Assembly: GCA_025517525.1 (NCBI GenBank)
Contig: JAOPJZ010000004.1
Location: 124,001-188,000, forward strand
From: Natronosalvus hydrolyticus
Lineage (GTDB): Archaea > Halobacteriota > Halobacteria > Halobacteriales > Natrialbaceae
Length of the DNA stretch: 64,000 bases
Direction of reading: 5' to 3'
A program made the position numbers and the translations under genes. Below, piece after piece: positions 1-9,100 of the stretch (within the stretch, counting starts at the first letter, position 1; each line of letters starts with the position of its first letter). The notes below the pieces were generated by a model that had not been told where the DNA came from, did no database searches, and worked only from the letters and a program-made list of their open reading frames with translations.

Positions 1-23
1 TGACCCGGCGGGGAGTCGACAAC

Positions 24-68
24 GTTACCTGCAGGTAACCGTTCCGTTACTTTTCGGTCACCGAAAAG
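24..68. promoter_or_regulatory. two inverted repeats upstream of the subtilase gene
   Basis: Positions 24-39 form a perfect 16-base palindrome (gttacctgcaggtaac). Positions 50-57 and 61-68 form an 8-base inverted repeat (cttttcgg / ccgaaaag). Both lie 90-130 bases before the subtilase start at 156. They may be operators of that gene or the terminator of a gene to the left of the window. The sequence does not decide between these. Confidence 0.35.
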
Positions 69-155
69 ATATCGTATGTCCGTCTTTCTTACCAGTATGC
101 ACGGACGTTCAGGTGTTCTGACGGGGAGTGGTGTTCGTACTGTCGAGAGGCTCAC

Positions 156-1979
156 ATGAGTGTCGGGGGCCGACACCCGGACTCGAAAACAGTACTCCTG
201 TTGGTAGCCGGCTGTCTCCTGGCTGTCGGCCTGGCCGGCGTCGTGGTCGCAGACGCGGCTTCCAACCCGCCGAGCGCCGACCCCGCCAGTATCGAAGATG
301 GGCTGCTCGAGGCCGACGGCGAACAGACTGTACTGGTCGTCTTCGATTCGACCCTGGTAACGGCCGACCCCGCAGATGTCGCTGCCCGACAGGAACAGAC
401 GACTCGCACACAGCAACCCCTGCTGACGTACGCGGAAGCGAACCCGGCCGTGACCGTCGACCGGCAGTTCTGGATACGGAACGTCGTCGTCCTCACCGTC
501 GACCTCGAGCACACCACGCTCGAGCCGATTGCGGCGCTCGAGGGCGTGGAAGCCATTCGAGAGAACGGCCACCTCGACGGCGAGTCGGTGACGTTCGGAC
601 CGGCGATGACCGGCGTGGCCGATTCGAGCACCGCGAACGCCGTTTCAGAGACCCAGCGTGCAAGTGAGATCGAAGCCTCCTACGGACTGGATCAGATCAA
701 CGCGCCGGACGTCTGGACGGAGTACGGCACCCGTGGTGAGGGTATCACTGTCGGCGTCCTCGACAGTGGAGTCGATCCGAGCCACCCTGAAATCGAAATC
801 GCCGGGTGGGCCGACTGGGACGTCGACGGGACGCCTCGAGATACCGAGCCACAAGATTACGACATCCAGCGGGAACCGAGCGGCCACGGCACCCACGTCG
901 CCGGCACGATCATCGCCGAGGACCGAAGCGGGATCCACCTCGGGGTCGCTCCCGACGTCGACTTGCACGTGGGTGCGGCGCTAACCGACTGTGACGCAAG
1001 CGGCTGTGACGCCCGCGAGGCCCAGATTCTGGCTGGCCTCGAGTGGGCCGTCGAAGAGGAACTGGACGTCCTCACGATCAGTATCGGACTCGACACCAAG
1101 GCAGGCCAGTTCATCGAGCCGATTCGAAACGCCGAGGCCGCCGGCACACTCGTCATCGCGTCGGTCGGTAACGAGGGGCTGGGGACCAGTAGCGCCCCGG
1201 GCAACGAGTACGACACCGTCAGCGTCGGGGCCTCGGATGCCTGGGGCGAAATTCTGGACATGTCCGGCGGTGAAGTCGTCTTCACCGACCTCGAGTGGAG
1301 CGACCCACCCGAAGACTGGCCGGAGACCTACGTCCTGCCGACGGTGTCGGCACCGGGCTGGGACATCCCGAGCGCCGTCGTCGGCGGCCAGTACTCCCGC
1401 GCCTCTGGAACGAGTTTCGCCGCCCCGCACGTCGCCGGCGGTGCAGCACTCCTGCAGGCGGCGACCGACGAACACCTGACGCCGGCCGAACTCGAGGCCG
1501 CCCTGATCGAGACGGCAGGGAAACCCGACGGCAAGAACGAAAACCAGGACGTCCGGTACGGACACGGCATCATCAACGTCTACGCCGCCGTCGAGCTGGT
1601 CGCCGAGGGCGACCTCGAGGTCGACGACGGGGACGGTGACACGAGCGGCGACGGTGACGGACCCGACGGGGACTCGAGCGACGCGGACGACTCGAGTACC
1701 GACGACGCAAGCGACACCGACGAGCCGGGTGACGGCGATCAGGAACACGACAGCGACGGAACGACTGACGATGCTACGGATGGTGACACGACGAGCGATG
1801 ACGGTGCTGGGCCAGTAGCCGACGACCAACGTGAAGACCCGAGCGACGACCAGGGTGATGGAACGGCAGCACTCGAGGACGACGAAAGCCCAGGTTTCGG
1901 TATCGGTCTCGCAATTGGAACGCTCGTACTCGTTGGCGTACTCGGGGCGAGAAAACGGCGTCAGACTCGAGTTTCCTGA
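156..1979 (+). CDS. halolysin-like subtilisin family (S8) serine protease with PGF-CTERM anchor
   Basis: This is a secreted subtilisin-type endopeptidase of 607 residues. A hydrophobic signal segment spans about residues 12-33 and is followed by an inhibitor-I9-like propeptide region. The catalytic triad is visible as Asp203 (GVLDSGVDPSHPE), His244 (SGHGTHVAGTI) and Ser420 (ASGTSFAAPHVAGG). After the catalytic domain comes an Asp/Gly/Ser/Thr-rich stretch (about 488-575), the usual haloarchaeal wall-spanning or glycosylated linker. It ends with PGF, a hydrophobic helix and basic residues (ARKRRQTR). This is the PGF-CTERM signal that archaeosortase A (ArtA) processes for lipid anchoring. The protease is therefore probably held at the cell surface, not released. 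The ATG at 156 fits the signal peptide. No peptidase-specific partner is adjacent. Confidence 0.93.
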   Translation: MSVGGRHPDSKTVLLLVAGCLLAVGLAGVVVADAASNPPSADPASIEDGLLEADGEQTVLVVFDSTLVTADPADVAARQEQTTRTQQPLLTYAEANPAVTVDRQFWIRNVVVLTVDLEHTTLEPIAALEGVEAIRENGHLDGESVTFGPAMTGVADSSTANAVSETQRASEIEASYGLDQINAPDVWTEYGTRGEGITVGVLDSGVDPSHPEIEIAGWADWDVDGTPRDTEPQDYDIQREPSGHGTHVAGTIIAEDRSGIHLGVAPDVDLHVGAALTDCDASGCDAREAQILAGLEWAVEEELDVLTISIGLDTKAGQFIEPIRNAEAAGTLVIASVGNEGLGTSSAPGNEYDTVSVGASDAWGEILDMSGGEVVFTDLEWSDPPEDWPETYVLPTVSAPGWDIPSAVVGGQYSRASGTSFAAPHVAGGAALLQAATDEHLTPAELEAALIETAGKPDGKNENQDVRYGHGIINVYAAVELVAEGDLEVDDGDGDTSGDGDGPDGDSSDADDSSTDDASDTDEPGDGDQEHDSDGTTDDATDGDTTSDDGAGPVADDQREDPSDDQGDGTAALEDDESPGFGIGLAIGTLVLVGVLGARKRRQTRVS

Positions 1980-2064
1980 ACGTGGACGGGGAGCGTACCG
2001 TTTCGCTCTGGTGGCCAAACACCCTTGATTTGGATTGTGTAGCTGTTTGGTAGTGTATTACTAC

Positions 2065-5000
2065 TCAAGGGAATCCAGCGATCGTAGCCATGTTGGCGAA
2101 TCTCGAGACCCAGTCGCTGCCCGGGATCTGGTCTTCGGCCGCATCCCTGATCACGTCCGAAGCCGTGCCACCGGCGACACCGCCAAGGCCGGCCATTCCA
2201 GGACCAGTCGACGGGTCGCCGCCACTGATGCTTCCCACGATAGCCGTGACCTTTGCATACAGATCAGCCAGGTGGGCGTAGTAGGCGGCGACCACGCCGA
2301 GTGCCGCACCACCTGTTTTCGAGAGCAGATTGGCCTCCTCGAGGACGTCCAGGTAGAGATCGAGTGCCGCCTCAGCCCGATCGCGGTCCTGCATGGAAGC
2401 CAGCCGCCGCCGACGAACTGCCCCGCCGGTTCCGTCAGGCATGATGCCGAGTAACGTGCCGGTTCGACGATTGACGTTCCACATGGCGTACGATGAACCG
2501 TCTCTCGGAGCGAGTTGATAGCTTCGACGGTCCAACCCAGCGTGTCGTCGGAGGTCCTCGTACTGATCTCGATCGGCCTCATACTCGTCGAGGTCATCAG
2601 TGTCGGCGAGCGGGCTCCCCTCGAGCAGGCTGAGCGTCGAGGAGTCGAACCGTGCGTCTTCCATGATCGACATCCGGGCCGTGCGCTCGAGCGTCCGATA
2701 GAAGCCTTCGTCCGGGTCCTCCGTCGCCGTCGCCGCCCGCGAAATCGGGAGAATGTCGAGCGATTCCTCGAGGTCGAGATTCCCGTTTTCGATCACGGGT
2801 TTGACCTGGTAGGCGACCGTACGCGGCCCCAGGAAGTAGGTCAGTCCGTCCTCGTTCTGGCGGTTGGGAAGCGGTGTCTGGACGAACAGCGGGTCCCAGG
2901 CCACCTCCATTCGTCCTTTCTTGTAGACCGCCAGCAGTTCGTGGAACTCCTCGTCGGTCATCTCACCCGAGGCGTCGGCACCGATCTCCTCGACCAGCGC
3001 GTGGAGTTCCCGATAGGAGTGACGCGCCTGCATCATATTGTCGAGCAGGACCGACAGCGGAACGCCGTCGCCCTCGAAGGAGATGTCGACGCCACCGAGC
3101 ATCGCCATCTTCGTATCTCGAGCGAAGTCCGCCAGCCCCGGCATGCCGAAGCCGGCTTCCTCGTCCGGGTCGTCGCTGTAGGGGTCCCAGCTGTCATCCT
3201 GTAAGGGGTCCCAGCCACCCAGCGTTCGCGTGACCGAGTGGCCGTCGTACTCGACGGTCAGGTAGAGGCCGACTAACGAGCGAATCACTCCCGTGGAGCC
3301 ACCGGTCTCGTAGCTCGCGGTCGCATCGGCGACAGCCGTCACTTCTGGCGGTTCGGTTTCGTCGTCGTTCCCAGTGTCTGCATCTGCGTCGCTCACATCG
3401 GCGTTTTCAGCGTCTGCATCCGCGTCGTCATCGGTTGTCTCGTCCTCTGTGCCCGGTTCCGCACCGATGGACAGTTCGACCTCGCGAGTCCCCAGTCCGT
3501 CGTCGGGAACGTGATAGTCGAACCGATAGGTCGGTACGGATTCGACCACGTCGTCGACTGCCTCCGCGACCCGCTCACGAACCAGTTGCCAGTCACCCAT
3601 CGGCGCGACCGTCGCGCCCGTCAACTCCGCCTGGTGTAAGACGACCTCGTCTTCGACCGGGGCCGACTCGTCGTACGCACTGAGCAATACTGTGCGTGGC
3701 GCCACCTCGAACAGCGGGTCTGCCCGCTCGTCGTAGGAGTTCGCCGGCTGGCCATCGTGTGCGAACACGATGAGGTCGGGATTGTCGGCGATCGCATCGG
3801 GCAAGTGCGTCCACATCGCCGAGTCCACGTACCGGCGTTCGATGGTCGCCCCCGGAGCCGTCTCCGCCATCAGCGACTCGAGTTCGTCGTACTTCTCGTC
3901 GTCCGTCGCTGCGTCGACCCCCCGACCCATACTGCCGGAATCGTCTATCACATACAGGATTTTCGGCACCGGTCGCGTGTCGACGAGACTCGGGTGTACT
4001 ATCTGGCCCTCGTCCGTTGCCGAAAACACCGGCCCGGGAAGGCCAGCGACGTGGTCGCCGCTCGAATCCAGCACCGTTGCCTCGAGACGAATTCGTGGAT
4101 AGTTGGTCGAATCAGCGTCGACCTCGACCGACTCGATCGTCTCGAGGTCGGGAACGTCGTCGGGGTCGAAAAACACCTGGCCGTCTTTCATAATGCGTTC
4201 GCTCGCGAACACGACTTCGCCGTCTTTGAACTCGAAATCGGCCGACAGGCGGTCGCCCGAGAGCGTAATCATGTCACCGAACTCGCTGAGTTCGGCTTGT
4301 TCGGCATCGGTCATATCCGGTCCCTGGAGGGTGAGCGATGGCGTGAACATGTTCATATCGTCGATGCCAACCGTCGGGAACTCGACCGGGTCGGTCAGCG
4401 TCGGCGTCCGAACGAGGAGTTGTCGTCCGACGAGGTCCGGCACCGCCCACTCACCCGAGATGAGTTCGAACGGCTCCTCGATGGTATTCGAGGTCGCCGC
4501 CGAGAGCGTAACCCGAACCGTCTCGACGTCCGTCTCCGGTTCCTCGATGCGGTTGTCATCACCAATCTCTCCAAACGGCACGTCTCCGAAGAGATTCGCA
4601 TAGTACCGGTTCTGGTCGTCGTCGAACACCTCGACGACCGGTATCGACTGGCTCGAGGACCGAGCGGAATTCCACCGCCAGTCGAACTCGCCTGGCCCAC
4701 TGCGACTTTCCGATGGCTCCGCCGGTAACAGGTCTCGTAGCGAATCGGCGAGCACCAGACTGTCTGCACCATCCTCGTCGACGACCGTCATGTCTTCCGC
4801 CGGTTCTCGCTCGAGGCGGTCGGCCCACGCCTCGAGTTGCTCGTCGCTGATGTCAGGTTCGTCCTCGACTGCTGGCATCTGTAGCCACTGTGTGCGGATT
4901 TCCTCGGCAGTCAGCCCCTGCTCCTCGCGGTCGACCCTCGTCTCACGAACCGCCGCCGAGTAACCAGCCTGGTGATAGAGGTTCGCGAGTGCCTCGGCTT

Positions 5001-5991
5001 TGTCACGTGGCGTTCCCATCCCACACCGAAGTGCGCCCCGACCGCCCCACCGAAGCACCTCGGCCACGTCGTCGAGATCCGACCGCGACGTCGGCACCGT
5101 CTGTATCTCGTCTCTGACGAACTCGAAAAGTGCCTCGAGAATGTCGACGTCGTCCACGACCGGACCGAGGTCTGGGTCGGGTTCGTCGTCGTCCGCGGTG
5201 TCGGATGTGGCCTCGTCATCTTCGGAATCCTCGAGGGCGTCATCCGTCAGGGCCCCTGGCGGTCGCAACGTGGCTGTGCCACCGTAGAATCGGTTGCTAT
5301 GGCTGCCGCCAGCGCCGACAGTCACCGAGGACACGCGCTCGTCGTCCGAGGTCGGCTCCTCAGCTACTCGTGCGGTGACACCGTCCTCGTCCACCGCCGC
5401 CGCCCGCCGTTCGTGGCGTTCGTTCGCCCAATCGACGAGCGTCGTCGCCCGTCCGGGGAGGTGGTCAGCGCTGGTTCGAAGCCCGTCCTGCATTTCTTCC
5501 CAGACGTCGAACGGGAGGTGTTCGTCCGTATCGGTCCCGCTGACGAGTCCATCCTCAGCGTCGCCACGGAGATCCGACGGCGAGAACCCGCTTCCGAGCA
5601 GGTAGCCGAGCGTCCCGGAGCCGAGGCCGACGGCTGCTCCGCCAAGCACGTTCCGGCGACTCACCGGGAGGCCACCAGCCAGGAGATCATCCGAATCCCC
5701 CTCCCCTGCCGATGTCGATGCCGAATCGCGCTGACTCGTGGCTCCGGCATCCGAAGAGCCCGGTTCGTCTCCAGTGTTCACAGCACCCCCAGGTTCGGCC
5801 GGGGATTCCTCGTCCGATGTCTCGGCTGTCGAGTCCGCAGCAGACACTGCGTTCTCGTTCACACCCTCGTCTTCCGAGGCCCCACCCGCACTCGAGTCCG
5901 CCGCTTCTGGCGTTGCACCCGCACTCGAGTCCGCGACACCCTGCCGGTCCGCATCGTTTTCGACATTGCTGTCGTCCCGGTCGTCAGTCAT
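2065..5991 (-). CDS. large membrane-anchored or exported protein with transglutaminase-like and von Willebrand A-like regions
   Basis: The product has 1308 residues. Residues 1-110 are a low-complexity acidic Ser/Ala/Glu/Asp tract that includes a repeated ADSSAG motif. At about 111-135 comes SRRNVLGGAAVGLGSGTLGY, which resembles a Tat signal or a single membrane anchor but is unusually far from the N-terminus. Around residue 322, RCGMGTPRDKAEALA looks like the catalytic-Cys segment of transglutaminase/cysteine-protease folds. Around residue 680, YVIDDSGSMGRG is a MIDAS-type DxSxS motif of a VWA domain. Further acidic insertions follow. A TATA-like stretch near 6022-6029 (minus strand) would place the mRNA start a few bases before the ATG. 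The target is unknown; a cell-surface role is inferred from the anchor and the domain types. Confidence 0.75.
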   Translation of the reverse strand: MTDDRDDSNVENDADRQGVADSSAGATPEAADSSAGGASEDEGVNENAVSAADSTAETSDEESPAEPGGAVNTGDEPGSSDAGATSQRDSASTSAGEGDSDDLLAGGLPVSRRNVLGGAAVGLGSGTLGYLLGSGFSPSDLRGDAEDGLVSGTDTDEHLPFDVWEEMQDGLRTSADHLPGRATTLVDWANERHERRAAAVDEDGVTARVAEEPTSDDERVSSVTVGAGGSHSNRFYGGTATLRPPGALTDDALEDSEDDEATSDTADDDEPDPDLGPVVDDVDILEALFEFVRDEIQTVPTSRSDLDDVAEVLRWGGRGALRCGMGTPRDKAEALANLYHQAGYSAAVRETRVDREEQGLTAEEIRTQWLQMPAVEDEPDISDEQLEAWADRLEREPAEDMTVVDEDGADSLVLADSLRDLLPAEPSESRSGPGEFDWRWNSARSSSQSIPVVEVFDDDQNRYYANLFGDVPFGEIGDDNRIEEPETDVETVRVTLSAATSNTIEEPFELISGEWAVPDLVGRQLLVRTPTLTDPVEFPTVGIDDMNMFTPSLTLQGPDMTDAEQAELSEFGDMITLSGDRLSADFEFKDGEVVFASERIMKDGQVFFDPDDVPDLETIESVEVDADSTNYPRIRLEATVLDSSGDHVAGLPGPVFSATDEGQIVHPSLVDTRPVPKILYVIDDSGSMGRGVDAATDDEKYDELESLMAETAPGATIERRYVDSAMWTHLPDAIADNPDLIVFAHDGQPANSYDERADPLFEVAPRTVLLSAYDESAPVEDEVVLHQAELTGATVAPMGDWQLVRERVAEAVDDVVESVPTYRFDYHVPDDGLGTREVELSIGAEPGTEDETTDDDADADAENADVSDADADTGNDDETEPPEVTAVADATASYETGGSTGVIRSLVGLYLTVEYDGHSVTRTLGGWDPLQDDSWDPYSDDPDEEAGFGMPGLADFARDTKMAMLGGVDISFEGDGVPLSVLLDNMMQARHSYRELHALVEEIGADASGEMTDEEFHELLAVYKKGRMEVAWDPLFVQTPLPNRQNEDGLTYFLGPRTVAYQVKPVIENGNLDLEESLDILPISRAATATEDPDEGFYRTLERTARMSIMEDARFDSSTLSLLEGSPLADTDDLDEYEADRDQYEDLRRHAGLDRRSYQLAPRDGSSYAMWNVNRRTGTLLGIMPDGTGGAVRRRRLASMQDRDRAEAALDLYLDVLEEANLLSKTGGAALGVVAAYYAHLADLYAKVTAIVGSISGGDPSTGPGMAGLGGVAGGTASDVIRDAAEDQIPGSDWVSRFANMATIAGFP

Positions 5992-6135
5992 TACACCCCT
6001 CAGGACCGGAGACTGTATGGGTTTTATTTGACTTTCAGGTAAGTTGGTCAGTTACCTCGTAGTAACTTTATGATGGCTTTGGAAAATGTTCAATTACACC
6101 CGGAGTCCAGTCACAGCCAGATCGATCGCTCCCGG

Positions 6136-6690
6136 CTACCGTTCGGTTGCCGGTCGTGGCTCAGCCTCGAGGTCGATCGAATCACCCTGTGTCCGGGCTT
6201 TCTCGATACGTTCGGCCGTCTGTCGCTGTGAGTCGTCGTATGACGCCCCCATCGCGATCAGGAAGCCGGTAATTGCGGTGACGACCGCAATCGCCCCGAC
6301 CGCGACGACCGCAATCGGGAGGATCGAACCCGGAAGCGCCTGCGCTGACGTCAACAGCGCCACTGCCGTTACCGCCGCGATCAACGCGAGCAATCGCCCG
6401 AATCGGCCGGTGTCGAATCCGTCCTCGGCACCGTCGTTGGTGTCGAACAGTTCGTTCAAGATACCGGTGTACTCGTCGTCAGTCGTCGCGTTTCCGAGCG
6501 AGTGAATCGAGTGGGCGACCCACAGACCCGCGGTGAAGTTGAGCAGGGCGACGAACGAAACGAGGCCGATTTGCCCCTCGACGAACAGACCGACCAGAAC
6601 TGCGTTGGCGAACGCGAGAACCATAAATCCGTGGACGACGAGTGAACGCGTCCCAAAATCCTCGAGCAGTGATACGTGTGCTAATTTCAT
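6136..6690 (-). CDS. small membrane protein with four or more helices, unknown function
   Basis: The product has 184 residues counted from the ATG at 6690 (MKLAHVSLLEDFGTR). A longer frame extends upstream but that part lacks protein character. Hydrophobic segments include VLAFANAVLVGLFV, IGLVSFVALLNFTAG, LLALIAAVTAVALL and ILPIAVVAVGAIAVVTAITG. A short hydrophilic loop lies in the middle (ATTDDEYTGILNELFDTND). The C-terminus is charged (RQTAERIEKARTQ). I do not recognise the family. It stands alone between the large VWA-like gene and the small winged-helix gene, on the same strand as both. Confidence 0.65.
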   Translation of the reverse strand: MKLAHVSLLEDFGTRSLVVHGFMVLAFANAVLVGLFVEGQIGLVSFVALLNFTAGLWVAHSIHSLGNATTDDEYTGILNELFDTNDGAEDGFDTGRFGRLLALIAAVTAVALLTSAQALPGSILPIAVVAVGAIAVVTAITGFLIAMGASYDDSQRQTAERIEKARTQGDSIDLEAEPRPATER

Positions 6691-6874
6691 ACATGTAGTT
6701 GGCACGCTGCGGGGATAGCACTGGTCCCTAACCGAGCAAAGTACTGGGAGAAAGGTGGATCCACTCGAGCGATCAGGTCTCGCTACCGAGGGCGTGTGAA
6801 TCAGTTCCAGCCGTGGTGAAATCTCGTCCCACCTGGGGCCTTTACTGATTTTAGTGTCTGCAAGTCGCGTCGTA

Positions 6875-6938
6875 GAAGCAGGAAGCTCCTGCCTCAAGGA
6901 AGCCGCGAAAGCGGCTGAGTAGGCAGGAGTAGTTCACC
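6875..6938 (+). mobile_element. orphan IS200/IS605-type right end (nested hairpin)
   Basis: Nested inverted repeats: ctcctgcct (6887-6895) pairs with aggcaggag (6921-6929), and inside it aagccgc-gaaa-gcggct forms a tight stem-loop. The arrangement, ending in aggcaggagtagttcac, is what I recall for the right end of haloarchaeal IS1341-type (tnpB) elements. No tnpB or tnpA reading frame is left on either side. The element now supplies the last codons and the stop of the neighbouring winged-helix gene on the opposite strand. The family assignment is from memory of the motif, not from a database search. Confidence 0.55.
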
Positions 6939-7175
6939 CGTTTCTCGGTTCCACGTGATGTAGCCCATCTCTTCGAGTTTCGGCAGGTGATTGTGGACAA
7001 GTTCCGATTCCAGAACGTCTGGTACCTCCGTCTCGTCAAGCAAACCAAGCGGATCACGGTTGTCGTCATCTTGTGGATTATGTTCTAACATGGCGACAAG
7101 CAACTCCCGCCGATACGGGTTCGCGAGGGCAACCATAGAAGCGCCAAACCGAGTTTGCTGGTTGTTATAAGTCAT
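6894..7175 (-). CDS. small winged-helix (ArsR/DUF7344-like) regulator, C-terminus formed by a transposon relic
   Basis: The product has 93 residues from the ATG at 7175 (MTYNNQQTRFGASMVALANP). ANPYRRELLVAMLEH followed by LVHNHLPKLEEMGYITWN matches the helix-turn-helix and wing of small haloarchaeal winged-helix regulators, in which a Leu-Pro-Lys-Leu motif ends the recognition helix. It lacks the C-terminal extension many of these proteins have. The last residues (LLLPTQPLSRLP) are encoded inside the IS200/IS605-like right end at 6875-6938, so the original C-terminus was probably lost by insertion. It may still bind DNA. The gene lies at the edge of the tRNA-Phe accessory zone, and no target can be named. 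Confidence 0.6.
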   Translation of the reverse strand: MTYNNQQTRFGASMVALANPYRRELLVAMLEHNPQDDDNRDPLGLLDETEVPDVLESELVHNHLPKLEEMGYITWNRETGELLLPTQPLSRLP

Positions 7176-7605
7176 GCCCTTACTGATGCGCACCACCCTT
7201 GCGCTGGAGCGAGAGCATTCCCCTCTAAGGGAAGTTGTACTGGTATGCGGATCAAAAGAGGGATGCCGCCTCCAGGATTTGAACCGGAGACAGCTCATTG
7301 GAATAAATGTTCTGGTCCACTCTACCCCGCGTCCATGGCACTTCGGTGAACGCTAATGACGAAGGACGAACTCGACGCCATCTCGACTGTTGAAGAAAGG
7401 AGATGAACCTTGACGCGAGCAACGCTGCGATAGAACTCGATCTACCTGACGCACCCAGACGCGCCAACGGTCACCCACGGCGAGGGTTACACAGCGAGCG
7501 GATTTCGCTGTCACCTGGCTGTCTGACTGCCTACGATCTTCTTCTGTTCACAGCGAGCCAAGACGCCACGCGCGGGCTGTCGGTTCGAGCAACCGATCAG
7601 GACCG
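7176..7605. other. intergenic region with partial tRNA-Phe copy
   Basis: I can support no gene here. Positions 7264-7296 repeat the 3' part of tRNA-Phe (described separately). Short frames such as one starting at 7359 have no recognisable protein character and may be debris of a lost integrated element. The right part, about 7400-7600, has no clear promoter or hairpin. Confidence 0.5.
7264..7296 (-). repeat. partial copy of tRNA-Phe 3' end (att-like remnant)
   Basis: This 33-base stretch matches the acceptor, T-arm and variable part of tRNA-Phe (10025-10057) with two mismatches, and stops inside the anticodon stem. Such 3'-tRNA fragments are left as attachment sites when elements integrate into tRNA genes. 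It lies 2.76 kb from the intact gene, in the same orientation. Confidence 0.75.
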
Positions 7606-8652
7606 TCACTCGAGTAACCGCTCGTATCGCGTTCCGGTCTGTTTGAGTCGTTCAACCGTCTCGAGACGTTGGTGTGGATGGGGCACGATATCCGCGCTGA
7701 GTTCCTCGATCGTTTGATCGACGAGACCTGCTTTGCGGGCGTGTATCATCGTAAACAGCGTGTACTCCCAGTCCTGTTCCGGTCGGCGTGGGCGATGATA
7801 GCACTTGGTGACGAAGGGATGTCGGCCCGCCCGTTCACCGACGGCATCGATCCGGTCTTCGGGAACCGCCCAGACGACCATGCAATTGTGACGGAATCCG
7901 ACAGTATGGTGATCGATAATGAGTCCGAATCGCTTGATGAACCCCTTCGACAGACAGTCCTTGATCCCCGAGACGACTGCTGACGGCTCGAGTTCGAGTT
8001 CATCCGCAAGGTCCGTATACGGCGTCAGCGAGAGCGGGACCCCATCTTGAATCGCCTCGAGGATCGTTGCGTCTCGAGCTGTCATCTCCGGAGATTCGTC
8101 GCCCTCATCCACCGGCGACGTCGGTTCCAGCTGCAGTTCCGCACGGCGATCGCGTTCGCCACGCTCTATCCGGTCACCAACAACCGGGAACTGCAGATCG
8201 AGGCGGTATTCGGTTCGCTTTGGCAATACGAGCGGCTCAAGGCCGGTTTTCGTTGCAATCTCCTCGAGGATTTCGTCCCGGCGGCCCCTGGAGGCGGCAG
8301 TCAGGACGAACCACATGTTCCACTCGTGGTTACGGCGATAGTTGTGACTGACTTCAGGATGGCCGTTGACCGCCTCGGCGGCCGCCGCGAATTCGTCCTC
8401 CGGAACGGCAAGGGCTGCGAGGGTCGACGACCCAATCACCGAGGGATCGAGGACCGGACCGAGCCGTCGCACGATACCCGCCTCGTGATGGGCACGAACA
8501 CGCTCCAGCACCGCCGCGGCCTCGAGGCCCGTGACCGCTTCGAGCGCCTCATACGGTGCTTGTCGGACCGGAAACCCACGTTGGTACTCGTCGAGCAAGA
8601 TCGCATCCACGTCCTCGAGCCCTCCTCGCCAGTCGCTGCTAGCGTCGGTCAC
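7606..8652 (-). CDS. ahbAB: siroheme decarboxylase, fused AhbA/AhbB (Lrp/AsnC-like fold)
   Basis: The product has 348 residues from the GTG at 8652. It contains two Lrp/AsnC-like halves in tandem. The first carries HEAGIVRRLGPVLDPSVIG and HNYRRNHEWNMWFVLTA, the second SKGFIKRFGLIIDHHTVGF and KCYHRPRRPEQDWEYTLF. These pairs (xHNYxRxHxxNxWF and CYHRPxxPDWxYxLF) are the signature of siroheme decarboxylase subunits AhbA and AhbB. The enzyme removes the acetate carboxyls at C12 and C18 of siroheme to give didecarboxysiroheme, in the archaeal alternative route to haem. It is often misannotated as an AsnC regulator. Haloarchaea commonly have the two halves as one chain. No other haem gene lies in the window. 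The cytoplasmic location is inferred. Confidence 0.85.
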   Translation of the reverse strand: MTDASSDWRGGLEDVDAILLDEYQRGFPVRQAPYEALEAVTGLEAAAVLERVRAHHEAGIVRRLGPVLDPSVIGSSTLAALAVPEDEFAAAAEAVNGHPEVSHNYRRNHEWNMWFVLTAASRGRRDEILEEIATKTGLEPLVLPKRTEYRLDLQFPVVGDRIERGERDRRAELQLEPTSPVDEGDESPEMTARDATILEAIQDGVPLSLTPYTDLADELELEPSAVVSGIKDCLSKGFIKRFGLIIDHHTVGFRHNCMVVWAVPEDRIDAVGERAGRHPFVTKCYHRPRRPEQDWEYTLFTMIHARKAGLVDQTIEELSADIVPHPHQRLETVERLKQTGTRYERLLE

Positions 8653-9095
8653 TGCAGATCCTCACCCGCTTCCAGGCGTCTCTCCGCCTTCATACGGTCG
8701 TTTCCAGAATCGCTTCGGCTTGGCCCTCGCGTTTGATCAATTTCCATGGTGGTGTTGTGTCCCGTTATTCGGAGTAGTAATCCAGTCGGCTCGATCGAGT
8801 CCGTCTAATCGGATCTATGATGTGCCCGGCAAAAAGTCACTCCCTGTCGCACCATTCGGGCGCGACGTACTCTCGTGAGCGAAGCGAACGAGAACGAGGC
8901 CCGCTCGATGGTCAATCGAGTGTTCTCGCTCGAGTGTAAACCGCGTGGAAAAGGGATGCAGCCTCCCGGACACGAACTCGATTGCAAAACGAGACGTACT
9001 GTTCGATACGCTATGCAAATAGCCTCGCCGAAACCTAGATCGTTCGTTTACGGAGAATCAAAGAGAAAGGCTCGCCCTTCAGGGCGGGGAGGATG
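8653..9095. other. intergenic region with degenerate tRNA-like fragment and IS right end
   Basis: No gene is supported. The segment contains the promoter side of the siroheme decarboxylase gene, a short inverted motif around 8870-8900 (ctcgtgagcg / cgaacgag), a degenerate copy of the tRNA-Phe 3' end with its downstream flank (8945-8980) and the start of an IS200/IS605-like right end (9045-9100). Confidence 0.5.
8945..8980 (-). repeat. degenerate copy of tRNA-Phe 3' end plus flank
   Basis: The plus-strand run ggaaaagggatgcagcctcc followed by cgga resembles the junction at 10016-10039 (ggaaaagtatgccgcctccc then gga), which covers the trailer and acceptor/T-stem of tRNA-Phe. After that similarity fades. 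It could be an old attachment site; the match is short and weaker than those at 7264 and 9892. Confidence 0.35.
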
Positions 9096-9100
9096 TCAAC
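9045..9100 (+). mobile_element. orphan IS200/IS605-type right end, copy 1
   Basis: Contains tacggagaatcaaagagaaa followed by the hairpin gccc-ttc-agggc and ggggaggatgtcaa. The same sequence with few changes is at 9718-9772. The hairpin followed by gaggatgtcaa is what I remember of haloarchaeal tnpB-type IS right ends, which also form the 3' part of the omega RNA. No transposase is left. The stop codon of the next gene (minus strand, 9096-9098) lies in this element. Confidence 0.6.

Noticed and set aside
981..2018. 345-codon open frame antisense to the subtilase
   Set aside because: The subtilase triad and PGF-CTERM on the plus strand are decisive; the antisense frame is Val/Arg-rich filler.
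7347..7605. Integrase fragment suspected next to the tRNA-Phe remnant
   Set aside because: Translated in all frames by eye, no Arg-His-x-x-Arg or Tyr motif of tyrosine recombinases is visible.
7606..8652. AsnC/Lrp transcription regulator
   Set aside because: Both halves carry the siroheme decarboxylase signatures (HNYxRxH...WF and CYHRPR...DWEY), so the enzyme call is preferred.
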